A stretch of 64,000 bases of DNA from Niastella populi (GCF_002078015.1 NZ_LWBP01000002.1:124001-188000); one strand, 5' to 3'; positions 1 through 9,016 are shown, counted from the stretch's first letter. Notes: a model not told the origin generated them from the letters alone. Program-made: numbers and translations.

Positions 1-1
1 C

Positions 2-400
2 GAACGCCTCTGGCAATGTGACATTGAGCCTGAAATAGACATTAACGGTGATCCTTTACTGTTACAAATACTGGTGAATAATTTAATTGAAAATGCCATC
101 AAATATTCACCCAAAGAGAGCCTTATAACCTGTAAACTGTTCCAAAAGAATAAAACCGTTCAGTTCCAGGTGATAGATGAAGGCCCCGGCATACCCGAAG
201 ATGAGAAGAAAAGGATATTTGAAAAGTTCTACCGCATCGGCAATGAAACCACCCGCACGGCCAAAGGCACCGGTTTGGGCCTTTACCTTTGTAAAAAGAT
301 TGTAGAAGATCACAATGGGCATATCAGGGTGGCTGATAATTTGAATAGAGGAAGTAATTTTATGGTAAGTTTTACCGTAAAACATACCCATGAGCAATAA
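2..400 (+). CDS. Sensor histidine kinase, C-terminal part (5' end outside window)
   Basis: This is the ATPase domain of a two-component histidine kinase, which autophosphorylates and passes phosphate to its partner regulator. The frame is open from base 2, so the sensor, membrane and His-phosphoacceptor parts lie to the left of the window. Visible motifs in order are the N box (NNLIENAIKYSP), G1 (DEGPGIP), the F region and G2 (GTGLGLYLCKKIVEDHNG). The C-terminus is complete. Its last 11 bases overlap the start of the response-regulator gene, so the two are probably translationally coupled. The signal sensed cannot be told from this fragment. Confidence 0.93.
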   Translation, partial: ERLWQCDIEPEIDINGDPLLLQILVNNLIENAIKYSPKESLITCKLFQKNKTVQFQVIDEGPGIPEDEKKRIFEKFYRIGNETTRTAKGTGLGLYLCKKIVEDHNGHIRVADNLNRGSNFMVSFTVKHTHEQ

Positions 401-1091
401 ACCATCGATATTACTGGTTGAAGACGAAGAAAACCTGCACGAAGCACTCAAACTGAATCTTGAGCTCGAAGGGTATGAGATCACTTCCGCATTTACCGGC
501 AGCGAGGCAATGCAAAAGATCCAAAGCGAATACTTCGATCTCATCATACTCGATGTTATGCTTCCCGATGTAGACGGCATTAGCATAACCGAAACCATCC
601 GCGTTCAAAACAACCAGGTGCCTATTTTAATTCTTAGCGCAAAAAATACCAGCTCCGACCGGGTATTGGGTCTTAAAAAAGGAGCAGACGACTATCTTAC
701 CAAACCCTTCAACCTGGAAGAACTGTTGCTGCGGGTTCAAAAACTGATCGAAAAGAACAAAAAGATGCAGGACAAGGATTCAGTGGGCGAAACCTATGAG
801 TTTGGCGGTCATACAATTGATTTCAATGCCCAGGAAGCGGTAACGAAAGAAGGACAACGCATTCAGCTCAGTAAAAAAGAGGCAATGTTGTTGAAGTTGC
901 TATTTGAAAACAAGAATGATGTAGTGCCGCGGGAAAAAATTCTGCAAACAGTATGGGGATACAACGTTTATCCAACCACCCGCACCATCGACAACTTCAT
1001 ATTGAACTTTCGTAAATATTTCGAGCACGACAGCCGCAATCCCCGGTATTTTCATTCAGTACGTGGCGTAGGTTATAAATACACCGAGTAA
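390..1091 (+). CDS. OmpR/PhoB-family response regulator
   Basis: DNA-binding partner of the overlapping kinase, 233 residues, a typical length for the family. An N-terminal receiver domain (about residues 5-118) carries the acidic pair EDE near residue 11, the phospho-acceptor Asp55 in LIILDVMLPD, the switch Ser/Thr in LILSAK and the conserved Lys in LTKPF. A C-terminal winged-helix domain (about 135-233) ends in the usual RGVGYKY. The ATG lies inside the kinase gene. The stop is only five bases from the stop of the convergent batD gene, with no room for a separate terminator. Confidence 0.95.
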   Translation: MSNKPSILLVEDEENLHEALKLNLELEGYEITSAFTGSEAMQKIQSEYFDLIILDVMLPDVDGISITETIRVQNNQVPILILSAKNTSSDRVLGLKKGADDYLTKPFNLEELLLRVQKLIEKNKKMQDKDSVGETYEFGGHTIDFNAQEAVTKEGQRIQLSKKEAMLLKLLFENKNDVVPREKILQTVWGYNVYPTTRTIDNFILNFRKYFEHDSRNPRYFHSVRGVGYKYTE

Positions 1092-1096
1092 AAGCC

Positions 1097-2905
1097 TTAG
1101 CTTCTTGTCTCAATTAATTCTGTCAATAACCTTTCCGATTTACCGATCAATGTTTCCATGTTGCTTACCGACCGACCGGGAGTATACAACGCCCATTCAC
1201 ATTCATCCAGTATCGCAATAAAATTATGGATGGTTTCAGCCGGGATATTCTTTTCAGCCAGCAGGCGGGTAATATGAAATTTATTCAATTTTGAAGGCAA
1301 TACATTCCATTTATCGCCAACCACTTTCCACAACGCCTGTTCAATTTCATGATAAAAGACGGTTGCCTGCCGGTGTTGAATGGCAAGCCCTGCCTTTGCC
1401 AGCAATTCAGTGGCTATTTTTTGCGGTGAAGGCGTTTCCTGAACCGGTACAGGAACCGAAACCTTTGCAGCCGATCTCTTTTTCGCCTTTTTCAAAGAGA
1501 TCACCTGATATACTATGCTGCCAATAATTACCAGCACTATGCAGGCAAACCAATAATATTTCGGCTGAATGCCGGTTCCCTGCCTGGCAACCGCATCGGT
1601 TTCCACATTTTCTTTTTTAACAGCCGGCAAAACATGCAGGGTAATGGAGTCATTTTTTGCCTTTTTGTATTTCTGTTCATCAGGGTCGAAATACGAAAAG
1701 TTAATGGCCGGGATCACATAATCGCCGGTATCCGGTGCGGCAAATGAATATTCAAATGTTTTGGAACCGCTTAAAGGAAAATTATATTTATTAAAATTTT
1801 CCCTAACAAAAGGTTCGGCCGTATCAACCCCCTTTGGCCATTTTATGGGCGGCGGTGTTATCAACGACAGGTTGCCCCTACCGCTGATAGTTACCTGTAT
1901 TTTAACCAGATCGCCCTTATGAATATCGGTGGCCGGCACTTTAACGTTAATTATAAACTGGCCCACAGCTCCGGCAAAATCATCGGGCTGATTGGCTGTT
2001 GGTAAAGGTTTTACGGTAATGGTATGCGGCTCGGTACGTAAAATAGTGCGGTGATTGATAGCCGAAGGAAACATTGGCGTGGCGCTCCTGTTTGATAACC
2101 CGCCTGAAGCTTTTTTACCCGACGGTTCATCGGTTTTAATAAAATGGATCACACTTTCAATTTCGGCCGGGTCAAGCGTATATTTTCCTTCCTGTAACGG
2201 GAATAACTGAACTTTCCGCACCAGGTTCGTATAATAGGACCGGCCATTCAACTTTTCAATTTCAGGTTTTCCATCATATGCATCTACCATTTCCATAACA
2301 CTAAAACCGGTTAGGGAAGGCCGCTTCACTACCTGCGAATTCGCATTCAATCTTGAATACGCCTTGTACACAACCATCAGGGGTTCGCCAACAAAACAGG
2401 TATTCTTGCTGGTTTCAACCCGCAGGAACAGGTTCTTTTCTATTTTCTCGCGGATATTATCACCGGGGTATAATATTGATTCCTCCTCTGTATCAATATC
2501 ATCGGGATCGATGTTATTCATACCCGGTATGCCCGACACAACCGCAATACCGGCTGTATTGGAACGAATTTGTTTTCCATTGACGACTGCAGTTGCGGCA
2601 GGAATGGTAAACCGCCCTTTTTTCCGGGCGATCAGCACCACAATTTTCGAATAGGAATCGGGCCGCTGACCATATGTTACGGGATTGTAATCAAAAGTTT
2701 CAGCAACCTGGAAATCTTTAAAACGGGGAATTTTGAACTGGCGAATATTACTGGCGCCTTCAATGATATACTGCACCTGAAACGTTTGCCGCACAGAAAT
2801 AGTAGATTCACTAACCAGTGCATAAAATCTTACCTGTGCATGTAACGACCCGGTAAACAGGCATAAGAACAGCCCTGTTAAAATAATATGTATATTTTTC
2901 CTGAT
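1097..2905 (-). CDS. batD: BatD-family membrane protein, apparent non-ATG start
   Basis: BatD proteins are membrane-anchored periplasmic proteins usually encoded with BatA/B/C/E; a role in aerotolerance was proposed in Bacteroides, but the biochemical function is unknown. The product has a signal peptide, a long beta-rich region, one membrane helix (YYWFACIVLVIIGSIVYQV, about 150 residues from the end) and a cytoplasmic tail. The first in-frame ATG/GTG/TTG is a GTG at 2794, which would remove the whole signal peptide. Upstream in the same frame lies a textbook signal sequence (MRKNIHIILTG-type, ending in SLHAQ|V) with no ATG, GTG or TTG after the in-frame stop. The most sensible start is ATC at 2905-2903. 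A TATATTTG promoter box sits just upstream. No other bat genes are adjacent. The gene is secure; the start is inferred. Confidence 0.85.
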   Translation of the reverse strand: MRKNIHIILTGLFLCLFTGSLHAQVRFYALVSESTISVRQTFQVQYIIEGASNIRQFKIPRFKDFQVAETFDYNPVTYGQRPDSYSKIVVLIARKKGRFTIPAATAVVNGKQIRSNTAGIAVVSGIPGMNNIDPDDIDTEEESILYPGDNIREKIEKNLFLRVETSKNTCFVGEPLMVVYKAYSRLNANSQVVKRPSLTGFSVMEMVDAYDGKPEIEKLNGRSYYTNLVRKVQLFPLQEGKYTLDPAEIESVIHFIKTDEPSGKKASGGLSNRSATPMFPSAINHRTILRTEPHTITVKPLPTANQPDDFAGAVGQFIINVKVPATDIHKGDLVKIQVTISGRGNLSLITPPPIKWPKGVDTAEPFVRENFNKYNFPLSGSKTFEYSFAAPDTGDYVIPAINFSYFDPDEQKYKKAKNDSITLHVLPAVKKENVETDAVARQGTGIQPKYYWFACIVLVIIGSIVYQVISLKKAKKRSAAKVSVPVPVQETPSPQKIATELLAKAGLAIQHRQATVFYHEIEQALWKVVGDKWNVLPSKLNKFHITRLLAEKNIPAETIHNFIAILDECEWALYTPGRSVSNMETLIGKSERLLTELIETRS

Positions 2906-2946
2906 GCTTTACTTATTTATATGGTTCACATATTATCTCCCCCTGA

Positions 2947-2954
2947 CAAATATA
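2947..2954 (-). promoter_or_regulatory. Probable promoter -7 box for batD
   Basis: The minus strand reads TATATTTG, a perfect match to the Bacteroidota -7 consensus TAnnTTTG. I see no clear TTG at -33. Transcription would begin about 35-40 bases before the proposed ATC start of batD, which supports translation beginning near 2905 rather than at 2794. Confidence 0.5.
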
Positions 2955-3083
2955 AATTTTGACGGTTTAGGCCGGTAATAATGTTAGCGTTAAAGGTGCG
3001 TTAAACCAATACACAATGACAATTGGCAATAGGCAGGGATGTACGGACAGTGTATACAACTATTTTACTGCCCAATGCTGAGT

Positions 3084-3785
3084 TTACAGATCCCCCAGTT
3101 GCGGGCGAAGTATAATTTCTTCAACGCAGGCCTGGGGAGATAAATGCGCGGCGGTAAAGATCATGCGGGCAATATCGTCAGCTTCCATAATTCGCTTGGG
3201 ATCTACACCGCTTCCCTCCCATGAATCGGTGTAGGCGGCCCCCGGATAAACAGCAGTTACTTTTATACCATGGGGTTTCATCTCCTCACGCAGGTTGGTT
3301 GAAAAACCGGCCAGGGCATATTTACTAATGCTGTACGCACCCCCATTTGCATAAGCCTTAAAAGAGGCAATGGAGCACATGTTGAAAATATGGCCGCTTT
3401 TCTGCGCTATCATATGACCGATCACCGACCGGGTTACATGGTAAGCGCTGTACAAATTCACCGCCATCATATGTTCCAGCGTTCCATCGGGTTCATTATA
3501 AACACTTCCCGGGTCGAACAGCCCTGCATTATTTACCAGAACATCTATTGAAACCTGCAAACCAAGTACCCATTTACCAAACGCCTGCGCTTCTTCTTTT
3601 ACAGACAGATCAAATGCTTTGGCTTTTACCGATATGCCGTCGTAAGCCGTCATGATCTCCTGTACCGCATTGTACAATGCCACTTCGTTCCTGGAAGTAA
3701 GGATCAGATCGTGTCCGTTCTGTGCAAATAAATGAGCAATGGCTTTGCCCAATCCCCGCGATGCGCCGGTAATTACAACATTCAT
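3084..3785 (-). CDS. Short-chain dehydrogenase/reductase (classical SDR)
   Basis: An NAD(P)-dependent oxidoreductase of the classical SDR family, 233 residues, cytoplasmic. The N-terminal Rossmann nucleotide site is TGASRGLGKAIA, followed by the structural NNAG motif (NNAGLF), the catalytic Ser in the NMCSIASF stretch and the Tyr-Lys pair in YSISK. An Arg in the beta2 region (SRNE) suggests a preference for NADP(H), which is inference. The closest well-known relatives are YdfG/3-hydroxyacyl-type reductases, but the substrate cannot be read from sequence. It is divergent from the yjjG-like gene, with about 130 bases between the starts. Confidence 0.9.
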   Translation of the reverse strand: MNVVITGASRGLGKAIAHLFAQNGHDLILTSRNEVALYNAVQEIMTAYDGISVKAKAFDLSVKEEAQAFGKWVLGLQVSIDVLVNNAGLFDPGSVYNEPDGTLEHMMAVNLYSAYHVTRSVIGHMIAQKSGHIFNMCSIASFKAYANGGAYSISKYALAGFSTNLREEMKPHGIKVTAVYPGAAYTDSWEGSGVDPKRIMEADDIARMIFTAAHLSPQACVEEIILRPQLGDL

Positions 3786-3913
3786 AAATGCAAATTAAAT
3801 ACAAAACCGGTGTGGGCAAAGCATTATTAGCTGGTATATAGGCAATTTCAGACCTATACTCGGTCAGAAGGCAGGCATCAGCACCGTAACAGGCTATTTT
3901 CGTAACTTGCGGA

Positions 3914-4609
3914 ATGAAGTACCGGCACATCTTTTTTGACCTCGATCATACTTTATGGGATTTTGAAACCAATAGCATTCAGACACTTCAGGAACTTTTT
4001 CATGCCTATAACCTGGAATCAAGAGGCGTTCACAGCTTTGAACTTTTTTACAAAAATTACCTGCTGCACAATGAAAAGTTATGGGATCGCTTCAGAAAGG
4101 GATTTATCAAAATTGACGAACTGCGCTGGAAACGTATGTGGCTTACCCTTCTCGATTTTAAGATCGGCGATCAAACCCTGGCACTCGACATGGCAAAACG
4201 TTTTCTCGATCTGCTGCCCACCCGCAAAACATTATTTCCCCATACAGTTGAAATATTGAGCTACTTAACCAACAAGGGATACCAGCTTCACCTCATCACT
4301 AACGGGTTCGAACAGGTACAACACATGAAATTAAAATATGCGGGTATCGATAGTTATTTTATTGAGGTAATCACTTCCGAAGGCAGCAGTTACATTAAAC
4401 CCAATAAGGAGATCTTTGAATATGCCTTTCAAAAAACAAAGGCATTGCCTGCAGAAAGCATTATGATAGGCGATAATGTTGAAGTAGATATTCAGGGCGC
4501 TATCAATGCCGGCATTGACCAGGTCTACATGAACCATCTGAACATTGCACCAGTCATTCAACCCACCTACACCGTTTATTCATTGAAAGAGCTGGAAAAT
4601 ATTTTTTAA
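3914..4609 (+). CDS. yjjG: YjjG-type HAD nucleotidase (noncanonical pyrimidine nucleotidase)
   Basis: A HAD-superfamily hydrolase of 231 residues. YjjG enzymes dephosphorylate nucleoside monophosphates such as dUMP, dTMP and modified pyrimidine nucleotides, acting in nucleotide-pool cleaning. Motif I is FFDLDHTLWDF (the two Asp are nucleophile and acid/base), motif II is HLITNGF, motif III includes the Lys in YIKPNKEIF, and motif IV is GDNVEVDI. The helical cap domain between motifs I and II is present. A strong hairpin terminator follows. The family is secure; the exact substrate is inferred from the family. Confidence 0.87.
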   Translation: MKYRHIFFDLDHTLWDFETNSIQTLQELFHAYNLESRGVHSFELFYKNYLLHNEKLWDRFRKGFIKIDELRWKRMWLTLLDFKIGDQTLALDMAKRFLDLLPTRKTLFPHTVEILSYLTNKGYQLHLITNGFEQVQHMKLKYAGIDSYFIEVITSEGSSYIKPNKEIFEYAFQKTKALPAESIMIGDNVEVDIQGAINAGIDQVYMNHLNIAPVIQPTYTVYSLKELENIF

Positions 4610-4620
4610 GCATTACAAAA

Positions 4621-4650
4621 AAGGCGGGCCTGCAACCGCAGACCCGCCTT
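4621..4650. terminator. Bidirectional hairpin terminator between yjjG and psd
   Basis: The arms AAGGCGGGCCTGC and GCAGACCCGCCTT form a 13-bp stem with one mismatch around a four-base loop. The + strand side is preceded by an A-run, which reads as a T-run on the minus strand. It sits between two convergent genes and can serve both. Confidence 0.85.
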
Positions 4651-4672
4651 CTATTAAAGTTATAACCTTATA

Positions 4673-5329
4673 CTATAATCCTGCCAGCACGGTAACACCA
4701 CCTTGTACCACTTCGTTCAGTTTCACACTCACTTTCGCATCCAGCGGCAACAATACATCTACCCGGCTGCCGAACTTAATAAACCCCATTTCGGCGCATT
4801 GCTCAACTTTTTGTCCAACACTCAGGTAGTTCACAATTCTTTTGGCCAGGGCGCCGGCAATTTGTTTTACCAGAATCTCCGCTTTCGGATGCCTGATCAC
4901 CACAGAGTGACGTTCATTTTCAGTAGATGACTTGGGATGCCATGCCACCAGGTATTTTCCTTTATGGTATTGATTGTACACTACTTCGCCCGTAACCGGA
5001 GTACGGTTCTGGTGCACGTTTGCCGGGCTCATAAAAATAGAAACCTGCAGTCTTTTATCTTTAAAATATTCTTCGTCGTACACTTCTTCAATTACAACCA
5101 CTTTTCCATCGGCAGGAGCAATAACCAGGTTGCTGCCCAGCATCAGCTTACGGCGGGGTACCCTGAAGAAAGAAATAATGAACAACAACAATATCAGCGT
5201 AGCTATAAAGATCAGCCAGCTTAACCAGGCCATATGAAAACTAAGGAAATTAAAAGATGCCACGTTAATAACAGCAAACAGGATAGCGCTGATCAATATA
5301 CTTTTATAGCCTTCTTTATGAATGGTCAT
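4673..5329 (-). CDS. psd: Phosphatidylserine decarboxylase proenzyme (short type)
   Basis: Converts phosphatidylserine to phosphatidylethanolamine at the inner membrane. The protein has 218 residues, the length of the short 'PSD-A' class. Two N-terminal hydrophobic segments (about residues 10-50) are followed by the catalytic domain with MSPANVHQNR and VAWHPKSS. The self-cleavage site is the Gly-Ser in KFGSRVD (about residue 190), where Ser becomes the pyruvoyl group and the small alpha chain is released. It is the last gene of the leftward run with cdsA, which makes the CDP-diacylglycerol feeding this route. The phosphatidylserine synthase gene is not in the window. Confidence 0.93.
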   Translation of the reverse strand: MTIHKEGYKSILISAILFAVINVASFNFLSFHMAWLSWLIFIATLILLLFIISFFRVPRRKLMLGSNLVIAPADGKVVVIEEVYDEEYFKDKRLQVSIFMSPANVHQNRTPVTGEVVYNQYHKGKYLVAWHPKSSTENERHSVVIRHPKAEILVKQIAGALAKRIVNYLSVGQKVEQCAEMGFIKFGSRVDVLLPLDAKVSVKLNEVVQGGVTVLAGL

Positions 5330-5382
5330 TTAAAAATTTTAAGGGGTTAAAATTACAAAATAGTATTGCATCACGATATTCT

Positions 5383-6015
5383 TTATTTGGCGGCTTTGAC
5401 AACCCCATATTTATTCCATTGCCTGTTGGCAAATTCAAGAAATGCATCGGGCGCTTCATCAAACTTTTCCATATTCTTATCGCCACCCAGCTTTTGGGAT
5501 CCTTTTACTATAGAGGTGGTTCCGGTTATCATATACAGGTCCTTGCCCTCATAAAACACCAGTTTCTTTTCGTCAGGCGCCTTTTCAAGCCGGCAACCCT
5601 TAACCAATGCAAATCCCACTTCGGCTATTCCATCGGCATCGAGGTCGGTTACGGTAAGGGAATTGCTGAAAAAATCGCACCGTACATCAAAAGCGCAATC
5701 ATCAACTACTTCGCTTATTTTCCAGATCTCTTTAAACGTATTGTCGGTGGTTTTTATAAAATGATAGGCAAATAGTTTTGCCCCCCGCGTGGCATCGTAC
5801 ACACTTGCCCAGTAAACGCCGGTTTGGGTAAGTATTACAATGTTCTCACCCCGGTTATCTTTCCATCTTTTGCCTTCTTTGATCTGGCCTTTGTACAATT
5901 TCTTATTGATCATGCTTGACTTGAATTCCAGCATGGGTACCGTTGTTTCATTGGGTGATGCGGTACAGCTTAATAATGAAGTTAAAAGGATAATGATCAG
6001 TAGTTGGAATTTCAT
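5383..6015 (-). CDS. Predicted lipoprotein of unknown function
   Basis: About 210 residues. The chosen ATG at 6015 gives a short lipoprotein signal peptide (MKFQLLIIILLTSLLSC) with lipobox LLSC; the longer frame adds nine residues that would spoil it. This ATG overlaps the TGA of cdsA as ATGA, so the two are translationally coupled. The mature part contains an acidic TDLDADGIAEV stretch resembling repeats of VCBS/FG-GAP-like or EF-hand-like type, as in the M949-RS01915 kind of surface proteins, but I do not recognise the family with confidence. The position between cdsA and psd suggests cotranscription, not necessarily a lipid role. Confidence 0.8.
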   Translation of the reverse strand: MKFQLLIIILLTSLLSCTASPNETTVPMLEFKSSMINKKLYKGQIKEGKRWKDNRGENIVILTQTGVYWASVYDATRGAKLFAYHFIKTTDNTFKEIWKISEVVDDCAFDVRCDFFSNSLTVTDLDADGIAEVGFALVKGCRLEKAPDEKKLVFYEGKDLYMITGTTSIVKGSQKLGGDKNMEKFDEAPDAFLEFANRQWNKYGVVKAAK

Positions 6016-6908
6016 TTTAGTGCCAGTTGAATATATAACCAAACGAACGGAATTGCTAACAGTAATGAATCGAACCGGTCTAAAAACCCACCATGGCCTG
6101 GCATAATATGGCCGCTGTCTTTTACATCGGCAACACGTTTCAATTTACTTTCCAGCAGGTCACCCACTGTTCCAACAACCGCTGCAATTGCGGCAATGGC
6201 GATCCAGTGCATTACATGATATCCGTTAGCCGGGGCTGTAAAATATCCCAATAACGCTATAACCACAATACAAAGTATTGCTCCGCCTACAGTTCCTTCC
6301 CATGTTTTTTTGGGTGAGATCTTTGAAAAAGGTGTTTTGCCGATCAGTGAGCCAACGATATATGCCATGGTATCATTGATCCAGATAGAACATATTAGCC
6401 CAATGGGTATCACTTTACCCCAGCTATCGGGCGATAGCGATAAACTGTCTTTTATCGGAGGAATGAATGAACTGCGCAGGCTCATCATCAGGCCCCAGGC
6501 CACGGAAATATAAAGCAGGCCCAACGCCGAGTAGGCGATATTTTTTGGCTTTATTTCCCGGGCGAATAACAATTCCACTATCGGTAAAATAAAAAAGAAC
6601 AATAACCCCAGCCACCAGCCTATTTCATGCAAATGCATACCAAACAGTGCGATCTGGTCGCCGGTAAAATAAAGCATGATGCACCAGCCTGCCAGTTTCA
6701 CACCATACTTATGAAACGGAGTAATAGTGTTATAGTCAGGATCGATTAACCCGATCAGTTTCTGGTATTCAGTCCAGCAGCCAAAATGAATTATACTGAA
6801 CAATATAAAAAAGCTCCAGTGGCTCCATAGCAGTCCCGTAAGCATAACTACTACAAATACCACGGCGGTAAGCGATCTGGTTTTAAATGTCTGTACATTG
6901 AGCGCCAT
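6012..6908 (-). CDS. cdsA: Phosphatidate cytidylyltransferase
   Basis: Makes CDP-diacylglycerol from phosphatidic acid and CTP, the branch point of phospholipid synthesis, in the inner membrane. It is a multi-spanning protein of about 298 residues from the ATG at 6908; a TTG at 6920 would add four residues. The C-terminal family signature is complete: SKLKRVADVKDSG followed by PGHGGFLDRFDS, with the conserved Lys, Asp and His residues. The downstream lipoprotein gene starts in its stop codon, and psd follows, so this is a short phosphatidylethanolamine-pathway transcript. Confidence 0.95.
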   Translation of the reverse strand: MALNVQTFKTRSLTAVVFVVVMLTGLLWSHWSFFILFSIIHFGCWTEYQKLIGLIDPDYNTITPFHKYGVKLAGWCIMLYFTGDQIALFGMHLHEIGWWLGLLFFFILPIVELLFAREIKPKNIAYSALGLLYISVAWGLMMSLRSSFIPPIKDSLSLSPDSWGKVIPIGLICSIWINDTMAYIVGSLIGKTPFSKISPKKTWEGTVGGAILCIVVIALLGYFTAPANGYHVMHWIAIAAIAAVVGTVGDLLESKLKRVADVKDSGHIMPGHGGFLDRFDSLLLAIPFVWLYIQLALK

Positions 6909-6925
6909 AGACAAAAACAAATATT

Positions 6926-7831
6926 TTAGGCTAAGAACTGATCGTTGCCGTTCAGTTCATCGGTATTATACACTTTTGACCAGGTGACGGTAGATTGTTT
7001 TTGAAAATACCACAGTATAGCCCAAACAGTTATTCCACTTACAATAGCAGCCAGCACCGGCGTTTCAGGATTTTTTTCAATATACTTCGGCGCATAGGAA
7101 GCACCGATCACCTGCACTGCATTATTTACAAAATGCGCGATCATGCTTGTATATATGCTACCGCTGAACCAGTAAAAAGCGCCCAGCACAATACCCAGAA
7201 ACATCCGGGGCAAAAATCCCATGAACTGCATATGTAAGGCGGAAAAAAGTACGGATGTTAAAACAATACCTGCCCAGGGATTGCGGGTAATTTGAATGAT
7301 GATCCTTTGCAAACCGCTTCTAAAGAATAATTCTTCGCAAACGGCAGGCAGCAGGGCTATGATGAAAACATTGATAACAATATCAAGCGGGCCTCTCAGT
7401 TTTAAAAAAGCCGCCATTTGATGGGAAGATTCTTCTTCCATCTTTATTAAATTTTCAGGCAAAGGGATGTGCTGGTTGAGATCGCCCAGCCAGAATACAA
7501 ATGGCAAGGCCAGAAAAATACCCACGATCGCCAACACATACATGTTCGATTTCCCGGCCTTTTTGAAACCTAAATGATAGCCATAATTACCGGAAAAAGT
7601 GAAACGGGCAAATAAGTAAACGGGTAAAATAAATAGCAGCACTGAAGAAATGGCCTGTACCATTTTGGCTACACCGATCATCCGGCTGTTGGCCCAGTCG
7701 ATCTTTTCAATACCATTAACGTTGTAAATTATTAACGATAAGAATATTGTGAAAAGAAACGACAAACAGAACAGTCCGGTGAACAATCCGAGTTGACGCC
7801 AGGGTGATTCTAAATGTAAATGACCTCTCAT
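6926..7831 (-). CDS. CPBP-family intramembrane metalloprotease
   Basis: A membrane protein of 301 residues with about eight hydrophobic segments and the CPBP (CAAX protease and bacteriocin-processing, Abi) motifs: the Glu-Glu pair with Arg in CEELFFRSGLQR (about residue 165), the His in FSALHMQF (about 200) and a later HFVNNAVQV stretch with His and Asn. Members cleave within or near membranes; bacterial roles include prenyl-protein or bacteriocin-immunity functions, but the substrate here is unknown. It ends 17 bases before the cdsA ATG and is probably the first gene of that leftward transcript. Confidence 0.88.
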   Translation of the reverse strand: MRGHLHLESPWRQLGLFTGLFCLSFLFTIFLSLIIYNVNGIEKIDWANSRMIGVAKMVQAISSVLLFILPVYLFARFTFSGNYGYHLGFKKAGKSNMYVLAIVGIFLALPFVFWLGDLNQHIPLPENLIKMEEESSHQMAAFLKLRGPLDIVINVFIIALLPAVCEELFFRSGLQRIIIQITRNPWAGIVLTSVLFSALHMQFMGFLPRMFLGIVLGAFYWFSGSIYTSMIAHFVNNAVQVIGASYAPKYIEKNPETPVLAAIVSGITVWAILWYFQKQSTVTWSKVYNTDELNGNDQFLA

Positions 7832-7858
7832 AGGCTGGTAAAAACAAAGATTAGTGTG

Positions 7859-7866
7859 TAAATTTG
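7859..7866 (+). promoter_or_regulatory. Possible -7 promoter box upstream of dusB
   Basis: The sequence TAAATTTG fits TAnnTTTG. It lies about 110 bases before the dusB ATG, and the -33 position shows only a weak TGG instead of TTG. It could be chance. Confidence 0.3.
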
Positions 7867-7975
7867 CTGCCGCGCAAATCCTTGTAAAGGGTGCAAGATA
7901 AGGTGTTGTGATTTGCTTTCAAATTATATGTAACATCAGGTCGGGCACAGCGCATTTCATTAATATTCAATAAAA

Positions 7976-9016
7976 ATGGTACAAATCGCTAACATATCGC
8001 TCCCTGATTTCCCACTTCTTTTAGCTCCTATGGAGGATGTCAGCGATCCACCATTCCGTTTTGTTTGCAAACAGAACGGGGCCGACCTCATGTACAGCGA
8101 ATTCATTTCCAGTGAAGGACTTATTCGCGATGCCATTAAAAGCAAACAAAAACTCGACTTTAACGAATTTGAACGTCCTTTTGGTATTCAGATATTCGGC
8201 GGCGATGAAGAAGCTATGGCTTTGAGTGCCAGGATAGTAGATACCGTTCAACCCGACCTGGTCGATATCAATTTTGGCTGCCCGGTAAAAAAAGTGGTAA
8301 GCAAGGGCGCCGGGGCTGCCGTTTTAAAGGATATTGACGCCATGGTGCGATTGACCGCCGCAGTGGTAAAATCAACCTCATTACCGGTTACCGTTAAAAC
8401 AAGGCTTGGCTGGGACGATAACAGCAAGAACATTGAAGAAGTAGCTGAACGCCTGCAGGATGTTGGTATTAAAGCGCTTACCATTCACGGCCGTACCCGG
8501 GCCCAGTTGTATAAAGGCGAGGCCGACTGGTCATTGATAGCCGCGGTAAAGAACAATCCACGAATTCAAATCCCGGTTTTTGGTAACGGCGATATCGATT
8601 CGCCCCAAAAAGCGCTTGAATATAAAAACCGGTATGGTGTAGATGGAATTATGATTGGCCGGGCAGCTATCGGCTATCCCTGGATCTTCAGGGAGATCAA
8701 ACATTATGTACAAACCGGTGAAATGCTTCCCCTCCCAACCATCGATGAACGCGTTGAAGTATGCCGCACCCATGCCCATAAATCAATTGAATGGAAAGGG
8801 GAAATAGTAGGAATTCTCGAAATGCGACGCCACTATTCCAATTATCTTAAAGGACTGCCTCACGTTAAAGAATACCGTAACCGGCTGGTAACCGTAAAAA
8901 CGATTGCGGAAGTGGACGACATTCTGAATGAGGTTAAAGAAAAATTCAATGGCATCGTGTTGGAAAGACAGGTGATTCCAATTCAGGAAGATCAGCTGCC
9001 TGCCTGTGCCTGTTAA
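7976..9016 (+). CDS. dusB: tRNA-dihydrouridine synthase (DusB type)
   Basis: An FMN enzyme that reduces specific uridines of the tRNA D-loop to dihydrouridine. It has 346 residues, the usual length. It opens with LLLAPMEDVSDPPFR, the FMN-binding start of the TIM barrel. The active-site Cys is in NFGCPVKKVVSKGAG (about residue 103), followed by the Lys/Arg and His of VKTRLGW and TIHGRTR, and the phosphate-binding GNGDI and IGRAAIG loops. A C-terminal helical domain follows. The next gene begins only a few tens of bases later, or overlaps if its earliest start is used. Confidence 0.95.
   Translation: MVQIANISLPDFPLLLAPMEDVSDPPFRFVCKQNGADLMYSEFISSEGLIRDAIKSKQKLDFNEFERPFGIQIFGGDEEAMALSARIVDTVQPDLVDINFGCPVKKVVSKGAGAAVLKDIDAMVRLTAAVVKSTSLPVTVKTRLGWDDNSKNIEEVAERLQDVGIKALTIHGRTRAQLYKGEADWSLIAAVKNNPRIQIPVFGNGDIDSPQKALEYKNRYGVDGIMIGRAAIGYPWIFREIKHYVQTGEMLPLPTIDERVEVCRTHAHKSIEWKGEIVGILEMRRHYSNYLKGLPHVKEYRNRLVTVKTIAEVDDILNEVKEKFNGIVLERQVIPIQEDQLPACAC

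Noticed and set aside
107-608. Minus-strand frames opposite the response regulator and the kinase
   Set aside because: Shadows; the + strand products match known families along their length.
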